Shown here: positions 1 through 10,148 of the stretch, in pieces
Layout of the letters: each line of letters starts with the position of its first letter
Numbering within the stretch: position 1 is the first letter of the stretch
Origin: Burkholderiales bacterium
Lineage (GTDB): Bacteria; Pseudomonadota; Gammaproteobacteria; Burkholderiales; Burkholderiaceae_C
DNA: 64,000 nt
NCBI GenBank assembly: GCA_025350145.1
Contig: JANXYH010000109.1
Coordinates: forward strand, 40,578 to 104,577
Reading direction: 5' to 3'
Notes under the pieces: generated by a model
Database searches by the model: none
What the model was told of the DNA's origin: nothing
What the model saw: only the letters and a program-made list of their open reading frames with translations
Translations under genes and position numbers: made by a program

Positions 1-1324
1 ACTTGACCATCACCGCCAGCGCCGGGGCGCTGAGGTAGAGCAGCACGATGAAGAGCAGCGACCAGGCGACCGAGCGCCGGGTTTCGGCCACCGAGGCGGT
101 GGTGTAGTAGCGGGTCAGCACATGCGGCATGGCCGCCGTGCCCAGCATCAGGCAGAACACCAGCGCCAGAAAATTGCGCCTACCGCTGCCCGAGCCGGCG
201 GCCGGAGACTCTGCCGCCGACTCGGGAAAGGCCTGCGCCTGCGGCGCCAGGCCGGCCAAGGGCCGCGCCTGCGCCAAGGCCAGGTCATGCTCGCGCTGGT
301 ACAGCTCCTTGGCCAGCAAGGGATCGCGCGGCAAGCGTTCGAGCCGGCGCTGGGCCTGTTGGATGGTGGCCAGCGGCGCGTTGTCAGCGCGCAGTTGCAC
401 GAGCTCGGCCGCCAACTCGGCGCTGTCGCGCTGCATCGCCGCCGGCACGTCCTGCAGCCGCCGCTGGTAGGCCTGGGCGCGCTGCTGCAGGATAGACCGC
501 ACCTCCAGCTCCTTGGGGTCGTCGCGCAGCGCCTGCTCGCGCGCCGTCACCACGCGCAGTTGCTCGCCATAGCTCAGCACCGGTGCCCAGGAGCCGGTCT
601 GCTGCAGTCCCAGCCAGATCACCGGTACGCTGTAGGCAATGATCAGCACGATGTACTGGGCCACCTGCGTCCAGGTGACGGCCCGCATGCCGCCCAGGAA
701 GGAGCAGACCAGCACGCCGCCCAGGCCGACGAAGATGCCGATCTCAAAGCTCAGACCGGTCAGATGCGAGGTGATCAGCCCGACGCCATAGACCTGCACC
801 ACCACGTAGACGAAGCAGACCAGCACGGTCGCGGCGACACCGATCAGCCGCGGCGCGCTGCCGCCATAGCGTGCGGCCAGAAAGTCAGAGATGGTGAAGC
901 GGCCAAAGCGCCGCAGGTAGGGCGCAAGAAGCAGCGCCACCAGGCAGTAGCCGCCGGTCCAGCCCAGGATGTAGGCGAAGCCGGCAAAGCCCTGCAGGTA
1001 CAGCACCCCGGCGGTGCCTATGAACGAGGCCGCCGACATCCAGTCGGCGGCGGTGGCCATGCCGTTGTAGACCGCCGGCACGCGCCGGCCGGCGACGTAG
1101 TACTCCGACTCGTTGGTGGTGCGGCTCATCAGGCCGATGACGGCGTAGACCAGCACCGTGCCGAGCAGGAAGCACGAGCCTATGCCGGTGCGCGACATGC
1201 CGGCCCGCTCGGCCATCGCCATCAGGCCGATGAAGGCCCCGACGCCCAGGGTGTAGGCCGCGTAACGCCGGTGCAGGCGGCGCTTGAATTGCCGCAGCTT
1301 GGCGTCAGTGTCGTGGCTTGGCAT
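1..1324 (-). CDS. Sodium:solute symporter family protein (VC_2705-like), C-terminus cut by window edge
   Basis: Only the N-terminal 441 codons lie in the window; the gene runs off the left edge. The product reads as an inner-membrane SSS-family sodium/solute symporter. Hydrophobic helices lie at about residues 24-40, 50-66, 92-112, 115-135, 159-185, 194-212, 222-240 and again from 384. The stretch around residues 68-105 (SRTTNESEYYVAGRR followed by ADWMSAASF) is typical of the acetate/proline-permease branch. Residues about 250-383 form a long charged, Gln/Arg/Ala-rich, probably helical cytoplasmic insertion between two membrane segments. Such insertions occur in the VC_2705 subgroup, to which I assign it by inference. 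The ATG at 1324 sits 39 nt after the ppsA stop, so the two may be co-transcribed. Substrate unknown (short carboxylates are the usual guess). Confidence 0.8.
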   Translation of the reverse strand, partial: MPSHDTDAKLRQFKRRLHRRYAAYTLGVGAFIGLMAMAERAGMSRTGIGSCFLLGTVLVYAVIGLMSRTTNESEYYVAGRRVPAVYNGMATAADWMSAASFIGTAGVLYLQGFAGFAYILGWTGGYCLVALLLAPYLRRFGRFTISDFLAARYGGSAPRLIGVAATVLVCFVYVVVQVYGVGLITSHLTGLSFEIGIFVGLGGVLVCSFLGGMRAVTWTQVAQYIVLIIAYSVPVIWLGLQQTGSWAPVLSYGEQLRVVTAREQALRDDPKELEVRSILQQRAQAYQRRLQDVPAAMQRDSAELAAELVQLRADNAPLATIQQAQRRLERLPRDPLLAKELYQREHDLALAQARPLAGLAPQAQAFPESAAESPAAGSGSGRRNFLALVFCLMLGTAAMPHVLTRYYTTASVAETRRSVAWSLLFIVLLYLSAPALAVMVK

Positions 1325-1363
1325 CGGCCGGCAGCATAGCCGGCGCGGCCGCCGGAGCCAGGG

Positions 1364-3760
1364 TCAGCGTGCCGCCAGCCGCTTCCAGATCTCGACCGCG
1401 CTGTCGGGATTCAGCGAGATCGAGCCTATGCCTTCGGCCGCCAACCAGTCGGCAAAGTCGGGGTGATCGCTGGGGCCCTGGCCGCAAATGCCGACGTATT
1501 TTCCGGTCGCCCGGCAGGCGGCGATGGCGCGCGAAATGAGCGCCTTGACCGCCGGGTCACGCTCGTCGAAATCGTCAGCCAACTGCTCCAGGCCGGAGTC
1601 GCGGTCCAGCCCCAGGGTCAGTTGGGTCAGGTCGTTGGAGCCTATCGACATGCCGTCGAAGTGCTCGAGGAACTGGTCGGCCAGGATCGCGTTGGACGGC
1701 ACCTCGCACATCATGACCACGCGCAGGCCGTTCTTGCCGCGCTCCAGGCCGTGCTCGCCGAGCAGCCGCACCACGCTCTCGGCCTGGCGCACGGTGCGCA
1801 CGAACGGCACCATGATCTCGACATTGGTCAGCCCGATGTCGTTGCGCACCCGGCGCAAGGCCTCGCACTCCATCGCGAAGGCGTCGGCAAAGGCGCCACT
1901 GATGTAGCGCGAGGCGCCGCGGAAACCGAGCATCGGGTTCTCTTCGTCGGGCTCATAGCGCGAACCGCCGATCAGCTTCTTGTACTCGTTGGACTTGAAG
2001 TCCGAGAGCCGCACGATCACCGACTTGGGCCAGAACGCGGCGGCGATGGTGGCGATGCCTTCGACCAGCTTGTCGACGTAGAAGGCCCGCGGCGAGGCAT
2101 GGCCGCGGGCCACCGATTCGACCGCCTTCTTCAGGTCGGGATCGATGTTGGGGTAGTCGAGGATCGCCTTCGGGTGCACGCCGATGGCGTTGTTGATGAT
2201 GAACTCCAGCCGCGCCAGGCCGACGCCGGAATTCGGGATCTGCGCAAAGTCGAAGGCCAGTTGCGGGTTGCCGACATTGAGCATGATCTTGACCGGGCAG
2301 TACGGCATCTGCCCACGCTGGACCTCGCTGACCTCGGTCTCGAGCAAGCCGTCGTAGACGAAGCCGGTGTCGCCCTCGGAGCAGACCACGGTCACCAGCG
2401 CGCCGTCGCTCAATTTCTCGGTCGCGTCGCCGCAGCCCACCACCGCCGGGATGCCGAGCTCACGGGCGATGATCGCGGCATGGCAGGTGCGTCCGCCGCG
2501 GTTGGTGACGATCGCCGAGGCCCTCTTCATCACCGGCTCCCAGTTCGGGTCGGTCATGTCGCTGACCAGCACATCGCCGGGCTGGACCAGGTGCATCTCG
2601 TTGACCGAATGGACCACCCGCACCGGGCCGGCGCCGATCTTCTGGCCGATCGCCCTGCCCTCGACCAGGACCGTGCCCTGGCCCTTGAGCTTGTAGCGGT
2701 GCTCGGTCTGGTTCTTGGCCTGGCTCTTGACCGTCTCGGGCCGGGCCTGGAGGATGTAGAGCTTGCCGTCGATGCCGTCTTTGCCCCATTCGATGTCCAT
2801 CGCCCGGCCGTAGTGGGCCTCGATCACCAGCGCGTAGCGGGCCAGTTCGATCACGTCCTCATCGCTCAAGGCGTAGCGGTTGCGCTGCTCGGGCGGGGTG
2901 TCGGTGGTCGTGACCAGGCTGCCGCTGGCGGCGCGCTCGGCGTCGCTGGCAAAGCCCATGCGGATCAGCTTGGAGCCGAGGTTGCGGCGAATGATCGGCA
3001 GCTTGCCGGCCCGCAGCGCCGGCTTGTGGACATAGAACTCGTCGGGGTTGACGGCGCCCTGGACCACGGTCTCGCCCAGGCCGTAAGCGGCGGTGATGAA
3101 GACCACATCCTCGAAGCCGGATTCGGTGTCGATGGTGAACGCCACGCCGGCCGCACCGAGGTCAGAGCGCACCATCCGCTGCACCCCGACCGAGAGCGCG
3201 ACCACATCGTGGGCATAGCCCTTGTGCACCCGGTAGCTGATCGCCCGGTCGTTGTAGAGCGAGGCGAACACCTCCTTGACCTTGTGCAGCACCGCGTCGA
3301 CGCCCTGCACGTTGAGGAAGGTCTCTTGTTGGCCGGCAAACGAGGCGGCGGGCATGTCCTCGGCGGTGGCCGACGAGCGCACCGCAAAGCTGGCCTGCGG
3401 GTGGTCGGCGGCCAGGTCGGCATAGGCGGCGCGCACCGCAGCCTCGAACTCCGCCGGCAGTGGCGCGTCGATCAGCCATTGGCGGATCTGCGCCCCGGCC
3501 GCAGCCAGTGCATGGATGTCGTCGCTGTCGAGTCCGGCCAGGCGGACGCTGATCTTGTCGGTCAGGCCGCCATGGCGCAGGAACTGGCGAAAGGCGTGGG
3601 CGGTGGTGGCAAAACCGCCCGGCACGCGCACGCCGCTGGCGGAGAGTTGGCTGATCATTTCGCCGAGGCTGGCGTTCTTGCCGCCGACCGCCTCGACATC
3701 GGTCATTCTCAACTGCTCAAGCGGCGCGACCAGGGCGGTCGCCAGGTTGGGGGTGGACAT
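1364..3760 (-). CDS. ppsA: Phosphoenolpyruvate synthase
   Basis: Makes PEP from pyruvate and ATP with release of AMP and phosphate, in the cytoplasm, for gluconeogenesis. The 798-residue length is normal. The N-terminal ATP-grasp domain carries [11 protein letters not shown] near residue 25. The swivelling phosphohistidine domain has GGRTCHAAI with the phosphorylated His near residue 427. The C-terminal PEP/pyruvate barrel contains [16 protein letters not shown] and the catalytic-type Cys in [13 protein letters not shown]. The ATG at 3760 is chosen over an upstream TTG at 3766 because a GGAG lies 7 nt before the ATG and would be too close to the TTG. Divergent from ppsR, whose product regulates this enzyme by reversible phosphorylation. 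Confidence 0.97.
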   Translation of the reverse strand: MSTPNLATALVAPLEQLRMTDVEAVGGKNASLGEMISQLSASGVRVPGGFATTAHAFRQFLRHGGLTDKISVRLAGLDSDDIHALAAAGAQIRQWLIDAPLPAEFEAAVRAAYADLAADHPQASFAVRSSATAEDMPAASFAGQQETFLNVQGVDAVLHKVKEVFASLYNDRAISYRVHKGYAHDVVALSVGVQRMVRSDLGAAGVAFTIDTESGFEDVVFITAAYGLGETVVQGAVNPDEFYVHKPALRAGKLPIIRRNLGSKLIRMGFASDAERAASGSLVTTTDTPPEQRNRYALSDEDVIELARYALVIEAHYGRAMDIEWGKDGIDGKLYILQARPETVKSQAKNQTEHRYKLKGQGTVLVEGRAIGQKIGAGPVRVVHSVNEMHLVQPGDVLVSDMTDPNWEPVMKRASAIVTNRGGRTCHAAIIARELGIPAVVGCGDATEKLSDGALVTVVCSEGDTGFVYDGLLETEVSEVQRGQMPYCPVKIMLNVGNPQLAFDFAQIPNSGVGLARLEFIINNAIGVHPKAILDYPNIDPDLKKAVESVARGHASPRAFYVDKLVEGIATIAAAFWPKSVIVRLSDFKSNEYKKLIGGSRYEPDEENPMLGFRGASRYISGAFADAFAMECEALRRVRNDIGLTNVEIMVPFVRTVRQAESVVRLLGEHGLERGKNGLRVVMMCEVPSNAILADQFLEHFDGMSIGSNDLTQLTLGLDRDSGLEQLADDFDERDPAVKALISRAIAACRATGKYVGICGQGPSDHPDFADWLAAEGIGSISLNPDSAVEIWKRLAAR

Positions 3761-3887
3761 GGACAAACTCCAGGAGGGTGAGAAAGCATTGCCGCACTGC
3801 GGTCATGGCCAGCCTGCGATCCTGCGCATCGGAGTGGTGTCACGGGGCAGGAGAGGCTGCAGGCCATGGGTTGGCGAATTGCGCCGG

Positions 3888-3893
3888 ATTCTA
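3888..3893 (-). promoter_or_regulatory. Possible -10 element for ppsA (TAGAAT)
   Basis: TAGAAT on the minus strand in the 184-nt ppsA/ppsR divergent gap, about 128 nt before the ppsA ATG. One mismatch from TATAAT. I see no convincing TTGACA at the right distance, so this is weak on its own. The same hexamer recurs upstream of several other genes here. Confidence 0.3.
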
Positions 3894-3944
3894 CGGAGCC
3901 CACCCTATCATCGGGCGACAACTTCGGCACGGACGCCTTCCGCC

Positions 3945-4769
3945 ATGCTCAACCGCAGTGTCTTCTTTGTCTCCGACGGCACGGGCATCACCGCCGAGAC
4001 CTTTGGTAACTCGATCCTGGCGCAGTTCGGTGCCAAGCCCCGGCATGTGCGCCGGCCGTTCATAGACTCGGTCGAGAAGGCCCACCAGGTGGTGGCCGAG
4101 ATCAACGCCGCAGCATTGCATGAGCAACGCAAGCCGATTGTCTTCGTCACCTTGGTCAACGACGAGGTGCGTCAGGTGGTGGCCTCGCCCGCCTGCGGTG
4201 GTCTGGTGCTGGACATGTTCCGCGCCTTCATCGAACCACTGGAGCTTGAATTCGAGCTCAAGTCCAACCACCGGGTCGGGCGCTTCTCCGATGTCGCCAA
4301 GAGCAACGAGTACCACGACCGGATCGAAGCCATCAACTACACCCTGGCCACCGATGACGGCCAATCGTCGCGCAACCTGGCCCAGGCCGACGTGATCTTG
4401 CTGGGCGTCAGCCGCAGCGGCAAGACCCCCACCTCCTTGTACCTGGCGCTGCAGCACGGCATCAAGGCCGCCAACTACCCGCTGATCCCCGAAGATTTCG
4501 AACGCCAGCAAATGCCCCCGGCGCTGACACCGCACGTCCGCAAATGCTTCGGCCTGACGATTGACCCGGAGCGGCTGGCGCAGATCCGCAACGAGCGCCG
4601 GCCCGACAGCGTCTACGCCAGCCTGGCCAACTGCCGCATGGAGGTGCGCGAGGCCGAAGCGATGATGCGCCGCAGCGGCGTCAACTGGCTGAGCTCGACC
4701 CACAAGTCGATCGAGGAAATCGCCGCCACCGTGCTGCGCGACATCCGGCCGGACCGGCTCATCTACTGA
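3945..4769 (+). CDS. ppsR: PEP synthase regulatory protein (kinase/pyrophosphorylase, DUF299)
   Basis: Bifunctional regulator that inactivates PEP synthase by ADP-dependent phosphorylation and reactivates it by phosphate-dependent dephosphorylation. 274 residues, the usual family size. The N-terminus (FFVSDGTGITAET, residues 7-19) and the P-loop-like GVSRSGKT at 154-161 are the family hallmarks. The ATG at 3945 is used although the frame is open further upstream, because family members begin just before the VFFVSDGTG motif. Divergently placed from ppsA, the classic partner arrangement. Its 3' end overlaps the convergent methyltransferase gene by 11 nt. Confidence 0.96.
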   Translation: MLNRSVFFVSDGTGITAETFGNSILAQFGAKPRHVRRPFIDSVEKAHQVVAEINAAALHEQRKPIVFVTLVNDEVRQVVASPACGGLVLDMFRAFIEPLELEFELKSNHRVGRFSDVAKSNEYHDRIEAINYTLATDDGQSSRNLAQADVILLGVSRSGKTPTSLYLALQHGIKAANYPLIPEDFERQQMPPALTPHVRKCFGLTIDPERLAQIRNERRPDSVYASLANCRMEVREAEAMMRRSGVNWLSSTHKSIEEIAATVLRDIRPDRLIY

Positions 4770-5538
4770 TCCGCTGGCGCAATGCCTCGTGCAAGCAGAT
4801 TGCGGCAGCCGCCGCGACGTTGAGCGATTCCTCGCCACCGGGCTGGGCGATGCCCAGCACCAGCGCGCAGCGGGCCAGCAGTTCCGGTGCGACGCCCTGA
4901 CCCTCATGGCCGAACAGCCAGGCGCAGGGCTGCGGCAGCGGCGTGGCGTGCAGGCGCAGCGGGCTGTGTGCGCTGGTGCCCAGCAGCGGCACCGTCAGCG
5001 CCTGCAGCTCGGCCGGCTGCAGCGACTCGACCAGCCTCAGGCCGAAATGCGCGCCCATGCCGGCGCGCAGCACCTTGGGCGACCACAGCGCCGCCGTGCC
5101 CTGCAATGCCAGCACCTGGCGAACCCCCAGCGCGGCGGCGCTGCGCAGGATGCTGCCGACATTGCCGGCGTCCTGCAGCCGGTCCAGCACCAGGCTGGGG
5201 GCGTTTGGCTCGATCGGCGCGGCCGGCGGCAGCGCCCAGACAAAGCCGATCGCGGCCGGCGAGGCCAGAGTGCTGAGTGCGGCGAACAGTGGCTCGGTCA
5301 GCAACAGCACCCGCGGCGCGGCGCTGGCCAGATCGTGCAGCGCCGGCACCGACCAGGCCGCCTCGGTCAGCAGCGCCTGGGTCGGCCGCTGGCCGCGTGC
5401 CAGCAGCGCCTGGCAGAGGTGCTCACCTTCGAGCCAGACCTGGCCGGCCTGGCGGTAGCCGCCCGGGTCGCGCTGGAGCTTGCGCAGCCGCAGCAGCAGC
5501 GGGTTGTCGCGCGAGCTGATGCGCTCGGGCGGCGTCAT
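4759..5538 (-). CDS. TrmH/SpoU-family RNA 2'-O-methyltransferase
   Basis: AdoMet-dependent RNA ribose methyltransferase of the SPOUT superfamily, 259 residues. The N-terminal ~100 residues resemble the SpoU substrate-binding domain ([18 protein letters not shown] at the start). The C-terminal knotted domain has the three SpoU motifs: [23 protein letters not shown], and the terminal [13 protein letters not shown]. Probably acts on 23S rRNA, but the exact base cannot be told, so no symbol is given. Its ATG overlaps the rnhB stop as ATGA, implying translational coupling at the tail of the lpx operon. Confidence 0.9.
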   Translation of the reverse strand: MTPPERISSRDNPLLLRLRKLQRDPGGYRQAGQVWLEGEHLCQALLARGQRPTQALLTEAAWSVPALHDLASAAPRVLLLTEPLFAALSTLASPAAIGFVWALPPAAPIEPNAPSLVLDRLQDAGNVGSILRSAAALGVRQVLALQGTAALWSPKVLRAGMGAHFGLRLVESLQPAELQALTVPLLGTSAHSPLRLHATPLPQPCAWLFGHEGQGVAPELLARCALVLGIAQPGGEESLNVAAAAAICLHEALRQRISR

Positions 5539-6191
5539 GCCTGAGCGTCCGGCGCGACATCCGGCAGGCCGATCATCATCGCCTGGCGAACCGGGCCGAA
5601 GCTGCGCCTGTGGACGGCACAGGCGCCGTGCTGGCGCAGGGCGGCCAAGTGTTCGGCGGTGGGATAGCCCTTGTGCCGGGCAAAGCCGTAGGCCGGGTGG
5701 GCGGCGTCCAGGTCAAGACAGAGCCGATCACGCTGCACCTTGGCCAGGATGGACGCGGCCGAGATCGCCGCCACCCGCGCGTCGCCCTTGACGATGGCAC
5801 GGCTGGCCATGGGCAAGACCGGCGTGCGGTTGCCGTCGACCAGCACCAGCTTGGGTGGCAGCCTCAGACCGGCCACCGCCCGCTGCATCGCCAGCAGGGT
5901 GGCGTTGAGGATGTTCAGCGCGTCGATCTCGGCGACGCTGGCCTGGGCGATGCAGCAGGCCAGCGCCTGGGCGCGGATCTGGTCGAACAGGCGCTCGCGG
6001 CGCAGCGCGGTCAGCGCCTTGGAGTCGGCCAGGCCGTGGATAGGCCGGTTCGGGTCGAGGATCACGGCGGCGGCCACCACCGGCCCGGCCAGGGGGCCGC
6101 GTCCGGCCTCGTCGACGCCGGCCATCAACTGTTGCCGGTCCCAGACAAGCTTGGGGTAGCTAGGCCGCTGCGACGATCTTGGCGATGGCAT
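5535..6191 (-). CDS. rnhB: Ribonuclease HII
   Basis: Removes RNA from RNA:DNA hybrids and nicks at misincorporated ribonucleotides. The [20 protein letters not shown] motif near the N-terminus carries the first catalytic Asp-Glu pair. The central DSKAL and later KVQRDRL segments also fit the family. The ATG at 6191 (218 residues) is preferred over a longer open frame to 6305. It gives a family-like N-terminus but makes the first 32 nt overlap the 3' end of lpxB in another frame. Placement after lpxB is conserved across proteobacteria. Confidence 0.93.
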   Translation of the reverse strand: MPSPRSSQRPSYPKLVWDRQQLMAGVDEAGRGPLAGPVVAAAVILDPNRPIHGLADSKALTALRRERLFDQIRAQALACCIAQASVAEIDALNILNATLLAMQRAVAGLRLPPKLVLVDGNRTPVLPMASRAIVKGDARVAAISAASILAKVQRDRLCLDLDAAHPAYGFARHKGYPTAEHLAALRQHGACAVHRRSFGPVRQAMMIGLPDVAPDAQA

Positions 6192-7308
6192 CGCTGGCCT
6201 TCTGGGCGGTGTTCTGGCGCAGTTGCAGGTGCAGTGCCTTGAAGCCTGCGGCGACGGCGGCGCGGCGTGGTGCGTCGTCCAGCCAGGCCAGGGCCTGGTC
6301 GGCAATCGCCTCGGGTGTGGCCGCGTCCTGGATCAGCTCGGGCACGACAAAGCGGCCGCTCAGGATGTTGGGCAGACCAAACCAGGGCTGCAGCGCCATT
6401 CGCCGCATCCGCCACCAGTTCAGCGCCGCCAGGTGGTAGACGATCACCATCGGCCGCTTGAACAGTGCTGCCTCGAGCGCTGCGGTGCCGCTGGCCAGCA
6501 GCGCCAGGTCGCAGGCGGCCAGCGCGGCATGGGCCTGGCCATCCAGCACCTGGATATCCACGCCAGGCGCCTGCGCGGCGCGGATAGGCTCGATCAGGCT
6601 GCGCAGCCCGGGTGCCGCCGGCAGCACGAAGCGCAGGCCTGGCCGCTGGCGCTGCAAGAGCGCGGCGGCGGCCAGCAGCCGCGGCGCGATGTGCACGATC
6701 TCGCTGCGCCGGCTGCCCGGCAGCAGGGCGACCACTTCGGCCAGATCGGACAAACCCAGCGTGGCGCGGCTGGCGGCGCGCGGCGGCTCCAGCGGGATGG
6801 CGTCGGCCAAGGGGTGCCCGACATAGGTCGCGGCCAGGCCATGCTGGTGCAGCAGCGCCGGCTCGAACGGGAACAGGCACAGCACATGGTCGGCGGCGCG
6901 GCGCAGCATCTGCACCCGTTCCGGTCGCCAGGCCCAGATCGACGGGCAGACGAAGTGGATGGTTTTGAGTCCGGCGCCGCGCAGCCGCTGCTCCAGGCCG
7001 CAGTTGAAGTCCGGCGCGTCGATGCCGACGAAGGCCGCCGGACGCTCGCGCAGCAACCGGTCGCCGAGTCGGCGGCGAATGCGCAGCAACTCCGGCAGGC
7101 GCGCCAGGGCATCGACATAACCGAACACCGACAACCGCTCCAGCGGCCACCACGACTCCAGCCCCTGCGCCTGCATTCCCTGGCCGCCGATGCCGCAGGC
7201 TTGCAAATCGGGCCAGCGCTGGCGCAGGCCTTGAAGCAGCAGTCCGCCGAGCAAATCGCCCGAGGCCTCGCCAGCGACCAGGCCCAGCCGCAACGCCGTC
7301 GCGGCCAC
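6160..7308 (-). CDS. lpxB: Lipid-A-disaccharide synthase
   Basis: Joins UDP-2,3-diacylglucosamine and lipid X to form the lipid A disaccharide, as a peripheral inner-membrane glycosyltransferase (GT19). 382 residues, normal length. Begins with the family signature [13 protein letters not shown] at about 10-22. GIDAPDFN near residue 95 and the C-terminal LNWW/GLPNI region also match. The start is a GTG 4 nt after the lpxA stop, consistent with coupled translation. Ends in TAG. Confidence 0.96.
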   Translation of the reverse strand: MAATALRLGLVAGEASGDLLGGLLLQGLRQRWPDLQACGIGGQGMQAQGLESWWPLERLSVFGYVDALARLPELLRIRRRLGDRLLRERPAAFVGIDAPDFNCGLEQRLRGAGLKTIHFVCPSIWAWRPERVQMLRRAADHVLCLFPFEPALLHQHGLAATYVGHPLADAIPLEPPRAASRATLGLSDLAEVVALLPGSRRSEIVHIAPRLLAAAALLQRQRPGLRFVLPAAPGLRSLIEPIRAAQAPGVDIQVLDGQAHAALAACDLALLASGTAALEAALFKRPMVIVYHLAALNWWRMRRMALQPWFGLPNILSGRFVVPELIQDAATPEAIADQALAWLDDAPRRAAVAAGFKALHLQLRQNTAQKASDAIAKIVAAA

Positions 7309-7312
7309 GGCG

Positions 7313-8101
7313 CTAGCGGACGATGCCGCGCCCGGCGTCGCCCAGGAAGTCGAGCATCAGCGCCAGGTCGGCCTCGCTGTCGGGCGCGGTGCCTTGCAGC
7401 GCCGACACCTGCCGCAGCGACTCGGCCAGTGTGAGGCCCTGGCGGTAGATCAGCCGCTGGATTTGCCTGACCAGGGCGATGCGCTCGGGCGAGAAGCCGC
7501 GCCGACGCAGGCCTTCGGCGTTGATGCCGGTGACTGCGGCAGGGTTGCCTGCGGCGGTGATGAAGGGCGGCAGGTCCTGCGCCAATCGGGTCTGGAAGCC
7601 GGTCATGGCATGGGCACCGACGCGGACGAACTGGTGCACGCCCGACTGCCCCCCCAGAAATGCCCAGTCGCCGATTTGGACATGGCCGCCGAGCTGGGTG
7701 CTGTTGGCAATGATGGTGTGGCTGCCGACCTGGCAGTCATGGGCGATGTGCACATAGGCCATGATCCAGTTGTCGTCGCCGACCCGGGTCACGCCGCCGT
7801 CTTGCACCGTGCCGGTGTTGAGCGTGCAGAACTCGCGGATCGTGTTGCCATCGCCGATATCCAGCCGGGTCGGCTCACCAGCGTACTTCTTGTCCTGCGG
7901 CGCCGCGCCGACGCTGGCGAACTGAAAGATCCGGTTGTCGCGGCCGATGGCCGTATGGCCCTCGACCACGCAGTGCGCGCCGACGCTGCTGCCGGCGCCT
8001 ATGCGCACATGCGGCCCGATGACCGTGAAGGCTCCGACGCTGACCCCATCGGCCAGCTCGGCGCCGGCATCAACCTGGGCGCTGGCGTGGATGCGCGGCA
8101 T
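7313..8101 (-). CDS. lpxA: UDP-N-acetylglucosamine acyltransferase
   Basis: First step of lipid A synthesis: transfers 3-hydroxyacyl from ACP to UDP-GlcNAc. The 262-residue protein opens with repeated hexapeptides (left-handed beta helix). The catalytic His is expected at residue 121 within [10 protein letters not shown]-terminal helical part follows from about 190. Ordered fabZ-lpxA-lpxB as in most Gram-negatives, with 12 nt from fabZ. Chain-length specificity cannot be read with confidence. Confidence 0.97.
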   Translation of the reverse strand: MPRIHASAQVDAGAELADGVSVGAFTVIGPHVRIGAGSSVGAHCVVEGHTAIGRDNRIFQFASVGAAPQDKKYAGEPTRLDIGDGNTIREFCTLNTGTVQDGGVTRVGDDNWIMAYVHIAHDCQVGSHTIIANSTQLGGHVQIGDWAFLGGQSGVHQFVRVGAHAMTGFQTRLAQDLPPFITAAGNPAAVTGINAEGLRRRGFSPERIALVRQIQRLIYRQGLTLAESLRQVSALQGTAPDSEADLALMLDFLGDAGRGIVR

Positions 8102-8113
8102 CGCGGCGCGGCT

Positions 8114-8566
8114 TTAGCCGACCTTGCGCATGGTGCACATCAACTCGGCCTCGACCGCCGTCTCGCCGTCGACGCTGGCGCGGGTCTTGTACTTGTAGAT
8201 GCCGGCCTTGGCGCGGTCGATCCGCGCCTCCAGCAGCAACTGGTCGCCAGGCTCGACCACACGCTTGAAGCGCGCACCGTCGATGCCGAGGAAATAGACC
8301 ACGGTGTTCTCGTCGGGCGCTTCGCCCAGCGACATGAACGACAGCAGCGCCGAGGTCTGGGCCAGCGCCTCAAGCATCATCACCCCGGGCATCACCGGCC
8401 GATGCGGAAAGTGGCCACCAAAGAATGGCTCGTTGATGGTGACGTTCTTCAGCGCCAGGATGCGGCTGTTGGCCTCGAACTCGACCACCCTGTCAACCAG
8501 CAGGATAGGGTAGCGGTGGGGCAGCATCTTCATCACCTGATGGATGTCCATCACCGGCTTGGTCAC
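8114..8566 (-). CDS. fabZ: 3-hydroxyacyl-ACP dehydratase
   Basis: Dehydrates 3-hydroxyacyl-ACP in fatty-acid elongation and competes with LpxA/LpxD for the same substrate pool. 150-residue hot-dog fold protein. The catalytic His is near residue 52 ([12 protein letters not shown]) and the Glu near 66 (MLEALAQ). Starts with GTG overlapping the lpxD stop as GTGA, so it is probably translated by coupling. An in-frame ATG five codons later (MDIHQVM) is a possible alternative start. Confidence 0.96.
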   Translation of the reverse strand: MTKPVMDIHQVMKMLPHRYPILLVDRVVEFEANSRILALKNVTINEPFFGGHFPHRPVMPGVMMLEALAQTSALLSFMSLGEAPDENTVVYFLGIDGARFKRVVEPGDQLLLEARIDRAKAGIYKYKTRASVDGETAVEAELMCTMRKVG

Positions 8567-9612
8567 GATCGTTTCTCCACGGCGCGCAGGCGCTCACGCA
8601 AGCTGTACAACTGCCGCAAGGTGGCGGCATTCTTTTCCCAGGAAGCATTGTCATCGAAGGGAAAAAGGCCGCTGTACCGACCCGGCTTGAGGATCGAGCG
8701 CGTGACCACGGTCGCGGCGCTGATGTGGACATGGTCGACCAGGGTCAGGTGGCCGAGGATGATGGCGCCTCCGCCAGCGGTGCAGTGGCGGCCGATGCGG
8801 GCACTGCCGGCGATGCCGACGCAGCCGGCCATGGCGCAGTGGGCACCGATCCGCACGTTGTGGCCGACCTGCACGAGGTTGTCGAGCTTGACACCGTCGT
8901 CGATCATGGTGTCGTCCAAGGCACCCCGGTCGACGCAACTGTTGGCACCGATCTCGACATCGTCGCCTATCACCACCGCGCCAAGTTGCTCGATCTTCTC
9001 CCAGTGCGCCGCGTCGCCACTGGCCGCGGCTGCGAAGCCGAAGCCGTCAGCACCGATCACCACGCCCGAGTGGAGGATGGCGCGCAGGCCAACCCGGCAA
9101 TCCTGGCCGAGCGTGACCTGGGCGGCCAGCCGCGACTGCGCCCCGACCACGGCCGCAGCCCCGATGTGGCATTGCGGGCCGACCACCGCCCCGGCGCCGA
9201 TCAGCGCGCCGGCGCCGACGTAGGCCAGCGCGCCAATGCTGGCGCTGGGGTCGACCTGTGCGCCCGGCTCGACCACGGCGCTGGGGTGGACACCGGGCGC
9301 AGCCGGGCGGCGCGCGCGTGCCGCCCACCACTGGGTCAGGCGGGCGAAGTAGAGGTAGGGGTCGTCGGCGACGATCACCGCGCCGCGTGCCCTGCCTTGC
9401 TCGGCCAGGGCCGGCGCCAGGATCACGCAGGCGGCCAGGGTGCTGGCCAACTGCTTGGCATAACCGGCCTGGGCGACAAAGGCCAAGCTGCCGGCATCGG
9501 CGCTGTCCAATGGCGCCAGGCGGTGGATCGGGGTCTGGCCGTCACCGTACAGGGTTCCACCCAGGGCGGCGACGATGTCGGCCAGCGTGGCCGGAGCAGT
9601 CGCGGCGCTCAC
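8563..9612 (-). CDS. lpxD: UDP-3-O-(3-hydroxyacyl)glucosamine N-acyltransferase
   Basis: Third lipid A enzyme; adds the second 3-hydroxyacyl chain from ACP. 349 residues: an N-terminal uridine-binding domain (to about 100), then many hexapeptide repeats forming a beta helix. The catalytic His lies in [10 protein letters not shown] short C-terminal helix follows. GTG start, 20 nt after skp. Shares the 4-nt GTGA overlap with fabZ downstream. Confidence 0.96.
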   Translation of the reverse strand: MSAATAPATLADIVAALGGTLYGDGQTPIHRLAPLDSADAGSLAFVAQAGYAKQLASTLAACVILAPALAEQGRARGAVIVADDPYLYFARLTQWWAARARRPAAPGVHPSAVVEPGAQVDPSASIGALAYVGAGALIGAGAVVGPQCHIGAAAVVGAQSRLAAQVTLGQDCRVGLRAILHSGVVIGADGFGFAAAASGDAAHWEKIEQLGAVVIGDDVEIGANSCVDRGALDDTMIDDGVKLDNLVQVGHNVRIGAHCAMAGCVGIAGSARIGRHCTAGGGAIILGHLTLVDHVHISAATVVTRSILKPGRYSGLFPFDDNASWEKNAATLRQLYSLRERLRAVEKRS

Positions 9613-9632
9613 CCCGAGCGTCAGGCCTGCAC

Positions 9633-10148
9633 TTAACGTGCGGCGCCGTTCAACGCCTTGATCACCTTCTCGGTGATGTCGACCTTGGCGCTGGCAAAGA
9701 CCGCATCCTGCACGATCAGGTCGTACTTCTCGGTCTCGTAGATGCCCTTGATGACCTTGTTCGCGCGCTCGACGATGGCCGCCGTTTCCTCGTTGCGCCG
9801 CTGGTTCAGGTCTTCTTGGAACTCGCGCCGCTTGCGTTGCAGGTCGCGGTCTTGCTCGACCAGATCACGTTGGCGCTTGTTGCGCTCGGCCTCGGGCAGG
9901 GTGGGCGCGTCTTTCTCGAGCTTGTCGGCAGCCGCCTTGAGTTTGGCGGCGGTGTCGTTGAGGTCTTTGTCGCGCTTGCTGAAATCAGCCTCCATGCGGG
10001 CCAGCGCGGCCTTGGCCGGCGTTGCCTCGCGCAACACCCGCTCGCTGTTGACATAGCCGATCTTGAGCTCTTGCGCATCTGCCGGGGCCAACGTCGTCAG
10101 CGCGAGTGCCAGGCCCAAGGCCGACGACTGGAACAAAGAAGTGATCAT
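9633..10148 (-). CDS. skp: OmpH/Skp-family periplasmic chaperone
   Basis: Holds unfolded outer-membrane proteins in the periplasm for the BAM complex. 171 residues with a cleavable signal (about residues 1-25, ending ADA-QE). A highly charged coiled-coil region (about 45-150, rich in Lys/Asp/Arg/Glu) forms the tentacles. The C-terminus ends with [10 protein letters not shown]. Its ATG shares one base with the bamA stop (TGATG). A TAGAAT hexamer 37-42 nt upstream, inside the bamA 3' end, might give it a private promoter. Confidence 0.93.
   Translation of the reverse strand: MITSLFQSSALGLALALTTLAPADAQELKIGYVNSERVLREATPAKAALARMEADFSKRDKDLNDTAAKLKAAADKLEKDAPTLPEAERNKRQRDLVEQDRDLQRKRREFQEDLNQRRNEETAAIVERANKVIKGIYETEKYDLIVQDAVFASAKVDITEKVIKALNGAAR

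Noticed and set aside
1463..3781. A 772-codon open frame on the plus strand, opposite ppsA
   Set aside because: Antisense frame kept open by high GC; its translation is His/Gln/Val/Arg-rich without any family motif, while ppsA on the other strand is unmistakable.
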